In this document: in pieces, positions 7,427 to 9,000 of the stretch
Numbering within the stretch: position 1 is the first letter of the stretch
How the letters are laid out: every line of letters begins with the position of its first letter
Assembly: GCA_905372205.1 (NCBI GenBank)
Contig: CAJPOH010000020.1
Coordinates: 1 to 9,000, forward strand
DNA from: an uncultured Treponema sp.
GTDB lineage: Bacteria > Spirochaetota > Spirochaetia > Treponematales > Treponemataceae
Direction of reading: 5' to 3'
DNA: 9,000 nucleotides
Translations under genes and position numbers: made by a program
Notes under the pieces: generated by a model
Databases searched by the model: none
What the model saw: the letters and a program-made list of their open reading frames with translations, nothing else
Told to the model about the DNA's origin: nothing

Positions 7427-7637
7427 TAAGACGAATTGCATCTACGTCAAAGCCATACAGAAATATCACTCAATTTAGTTTGAATAAAAGTGTTCTTCTA
7501 GGAGAGGGGCATGCCCCATAAGAATTCCTGAGTATTTGTGGCAAATCTATTGTATTAAATTGATAAAAGTATTAGATTGAAAATGATGATTCCATCAAAT
7601 TCTCTTGCCTTACTTCAAGTTTCATAAAAATCTTACA
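7427..7637. other. Intergenic stretch upstream of rny, no gene called
   Basis: No convincing coding region is present. It contains a perfect 12-bp palindrome GGGGCATGCCCC (7506-7517), standing out as G+C-rich in A+T-rich surroundings. A short frame at 7586 (ATGATTCCATCAAATTC onwards, MIPSNSLALLQ) resembles, very weakly, the start of ISXO2-type transposases and could be the far end of the IS remnant at 7830-8094. I do not call it as a feature. Confidence 0.4.
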
Positions 7638-7701
7638 GTACATTAGAAAATGTTATAATTGTACATTAGGAAATGTTATAATCGTACATTAGCTAATGTA
7701 C
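7638..7701. repeat. Three tandem palindromic units, 23-bp period
   Basis: The units start at 7638, 7661 and 7684. Each begins GTACATTAG and contains the inverted core ACATT-N6-AATGT. The third is a perfect 18-bp palindrome, GTACATTAGCTAATGTAC. The first two are less symmetric and end in TGTTATAAT, joined to the next unit without a gap. The first two units differ at only two of 23 positions, which points to recent duplication. TTATAAT resembles a -10 box, but no -35 is at the right distance. Confidence 0.9.
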
Positions 7702-7707
7702 TACCCC

Positions 7708-7829
7708 CATTCTGTACAGCATTGGGTGTGCAAACCCCGCTATATTGCGTCCGCATTCTGTACAGCAACGAGGGTGAATGCTGTACAGCATTGCATCGCA
7801 ATACATGCGTGTTTTGCAATGCAATGCAA
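7708..7829. repeat. CTGTACAG palindrome cluster with GCAAT-rich tail
   Basis: The palindrome CTGTACAG occurs at 7712-7719, 7758-7765 and 7781-7788, within ATTCTGTACAGCA or similar. The third copy extends to a perfect 16-bp palindrome AATGCTGTACAGCATT (7777-7792). The spacings are 46 and 23 bp, multiples of the 23-bp period of the array just upstream, although in a different phase. The tail (7788-7829) has arms GCATTGCA and TGCAATGC, which can pair, and a short GCAAT tandem. The cluster ends where the transposase remnant begins. Confidence 0.75.
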
Positions 7830-8094
7830 TCGTGGAAAGCTTATGATGGTCTTATTTTAAACGGTTATGAGCATCATCGTATCTACCATTGCGAAAACGA
7901 GTTTAACAAAAGGGAAATGTCATGTTAGCGGAATTGAAAATTTGATGTGACTTTTGCTAAAAGAAGATTAGCAAAATTTGATGGTTGTACATCTAAAACT
8001 TTTGTGATACTCTTAAAAGAGTGTGAGGCAAAGATATAATCATCGTAATGATGATTTATTTAAATTAACAACGTAAATATTAAAAAGATGCTAG
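7830..8094 (+). pseudogene. Decayed C-terminal fragment of an IS1595/ISXO2-like transposase
   Basis: Three reading-frame pieces join into one recognisable sequence. From 7830: SWKAYDGLILNGYEHH, then RIYHCENEFN. After a frame change near 7908: KGKCHVSGIEN, to 7941. After a second change: FAKRRLAKFDG (7953-7985) on to FVILLKECEAK. A third change near 8034 gives YNHRNDDLFKL, followed by a TAA at 8074 and a TAG at 8092. The order matches the C-terminal third of ISXO2-type DDE transposases, where blocks like WKAYDGL, HxNGIE-FW, FAKRRL-KF and LKECE-RxN-R are typical. In-frame stops (7926, 7935, 8037) and the loss of the N-terminal part mean no active enzyme. Homology is from memory of the family, not from a search. 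The 5' edge abuts the palindrome cluster. No terminal inverted repeats or target duplication were identified. Confidence 0.82.
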
Positions 8095-8197
8095 TCAAGA
8101 GCCAAAATAAATATGTCTACAGTACACCCAACATCAAAAAATAAAGAATCGCTATTATTTACCACAATACTTTTTGATGTAGTTTAAGAGGTCATTT

Positions 8198-8944
8198 ATG
8201 AAAAAACATTTGAGTGTTTTACTCTTTATCAGTTTTACTTGTTTTCTTGTAGCAGAAGATTTGGGAAGTAAGATTACGGCATATATGGCAAAAGCTACTC
8301 CTGCAAACAATTTTACTTATAAGTTAGATTCCGAAGCTCGAAGAATTATTATTACTAAATATATTGGCAATATATTGGAAGTTGTTATTCCTTGTATTAT
8401 AGAAGGTTTGCCTGTAGTCGAAGTTGAAGATCGTGCATTTGAGGAAGAGTGGTATGGAAAACATGTTATTACTTCTTTGGTTTTTCCAGATTCTATTAGT
8501 ATTATCGGAAAGTATTGTTGTAGTGAGTGTAGAAACTTAAAGGAAGTAGTATTACCAAAAGATTTAAAAGAAATTCCAGATGGGATGTTTTATAAATGTG
8601 AAAGTTTAGAAATTGTAAGCATACCGCCCGACGTAGAAAAAATTGGAGATTCATCTTTTTACGAGTGTGAACATTTAAAAAGTATAGATATACCTGATAG
8701 TGTCGTTTTAATAGAGACTTCTGCATTTGAGCATTGTTGGTGGTTAAAAATAGTCAACATAGGAAAAGGAATAAAATGTATTTGGGATGCTGCATTTAGT
8801 AGATGTGCAAACCTCAATACAGTTAATATTAATGTAAAAGAACTGAATAATAACGATTTTATCTGCGGCACTGTGCGCACTGTTTTTTGCCTGCTCGCCC
8901 GTTATAAACAATTCTTTTACGGCAAACGGTTCAAATTCATTTAG
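8198..8944 (+). CDS. Exported BspA/TpLRR-type leucine-rich-repeat protein, 3' end replaced
   Basis: This encodes 248 residues from ATG 8198, with AGAGG 6 bp upstream. MKKHLSVLLFISFTCFLVAE is a secretion signal; either cleavage near residue 19 or lipidation at Cys15 is possible. Residues 88-215 hold about five LRR_5 units of about 23 residues with the pattern L-x-x-V-x-I-P-x-x-V-x-x-I-x-x-x-A/S-F-x-x-C (for example SLEIVSIPPDVEKIGDSSF). Such proteins are common on treponemes and Tannerella, where BspA-like proteins bind host matrix or other bacteria; that role is only possible here. The repeats stop at NNNDF (217-221). The last 27 residues (ICGTVRTVFCLLARYKQFF onwards) are not LRR-like and are encoded by a segment of clearly higher G+C. 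The gene therefore looks truncated by an insertion and fused to its reverse strand. It may be a pseudogene. Confidence 0.82.
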   Translation: MKKHLSVLLFISFTCFLVAEDLGSKITAYMAKATPANNFTYKLDSEARRIIITKYIGNILEVVIPCIIEGLPVVEVEDRAFEEEWYGKHVITSLVFPDSISIIGKYCCSECRNLKEVVLPKDLKEIPDGMFYKCESLEIVSIPPDVEKIGDSSFYECEHLKSIDIPDSVVLIETSAFEHCWWLKIVNIGKGIKCIWDAAFSRCANLNTVNINVKELNNNDFICGTVRTVFCLLARYKQFFYGKRFKFI

Positions 8945-9000
8945 CGGAGGACTGCCGTATAAGCCGCACAAAAACGATGTTGTGCAGGGCTTCGTTATTG
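8863..9000. repeat. Inserted segment of higher G+C, probably a dispersed element, open at the right edge
   Basis: From about 8863 (CTGCGGCACTGTGCGCACTG) the sequence becomes nearly half G+C by hand count, against roughly one third in the gene it enters. Its minus strand is open in one frame from the window edge across the junction and reads CGLYGSPPLNEFEPFAVKEL, then FITGEQAKNSAHSAADK. This looks more like designed coding sequence than the plus frame. A second minus frame gives ALHNIVFVRLIRQSSAK and then a stop. I have an unverified impression of similar peptides in other Treponema annotations, which would fit a dispersed repeat. It contains an inverted repeat GCACAA/TTGTGC (about 8967-8986) and GTGCGCAC near the junction. 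Its right end and any terminal repeats lie outside the window. Confidence 0.55.

Noticed and set aside
7651..7683. Tandem promoters, from TATAAT in the 23-bp units
   Set aside because: The candidate -35 (TTGTAC) is only 12 bp from the next TATAAT, and the motif is part of the repeat itself.
7659..7928. Plus-strand frame of 89 codons
   Set aside because: Its start is TTG inside a repeat and the first half is palindrome repeats. Only the second half is meaningful, as part of the transposase remnant.
7952..7976. Terminator-like hairpin, TTTTGCTAA with TTAGCAAAA
   Set aside because: It lies inside the transposase remnant, where the bases encode the conserved FAKRRLAK block. There is no U-tract and no gene ending nearby.
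7922..8039. Possible toxin-antitoxin pair, from a short ATG frame overlapping the stop of the previous frame
   Set aside because: The overlap looked suggestive, but joining the frames gives an IS1595-type transposase C-terminus, which explains both pieces.
8115..8129. IS right-end inverted repeat ending in AGTACACCC
   Set aside because: No matching left end (GGGTGTACT) is found upstream, so no element boundary can be supported.

Overview
The window looks like part of a chromosome of a host-associated Treponema (spirochaete). The case rests on low G+C, an archaeal-type short PheT as in spirochaetes, a lipoprotein with a PrcB-like C-terminal domain (PrcB is known from the dentilisin complex of Treponema denticola), relaxed spirochaetal lipoboxes and a BspA/TpLRR-type leucine-rich-repeat protein. 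The species cannot be told from this sequence alone.

The central 6.3 kb (1027-7360) is a conserved housekeeping block, all on the minus strand. In transcription order it holds rny (ribonuclease Y), with its own sigma70-type promoter and an intrinsic terminator; pheT (phenylalanyl-tRNA synthetase beta chain); then gpsA (glycerol-3-phosphate dehydrogenase), ffh (signal recognition particle GTPase) and a PrcB-domain lipoprotein. gpsA and ffh overlap by one base, and the lipoprotein starts 8 bp after ffh, so these three very probably share one message. RNA turnover, tRNA charging, phospholipid precursor synthesis and membrane targeting sit together, followed by an exported protein of unknown role.

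The left flank (1-1026) is accessory. It has a small lipoprotein gene of unknown function, a strong 16-bp inverted repeat beyond it, and at the edge a start region whose signal-peptide-like frame is broken at a run of six A. Between the two lipoprotein genes lies an array of five 13-bp palindromes spaced exactly 21 bp apart.

The right flank (7361-9000) is a patchwork. It holds a second palindrome array (23-bp period), an adjoining set of CTGTACAG palindromes, and a decayed C-terminal fragment of an IS1595/ISXO2-like transposase with three frame changes. Then comes an exported leucine-rich-repeat protein whose last 27 codons come from an inserted segment of higher G+C that runs off the window. 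The palindrome arrays, the IS remnant and the inserted segment are the unexplained parts. No complete new system (defence, toxin, biosynthetic or phage module) is visible.
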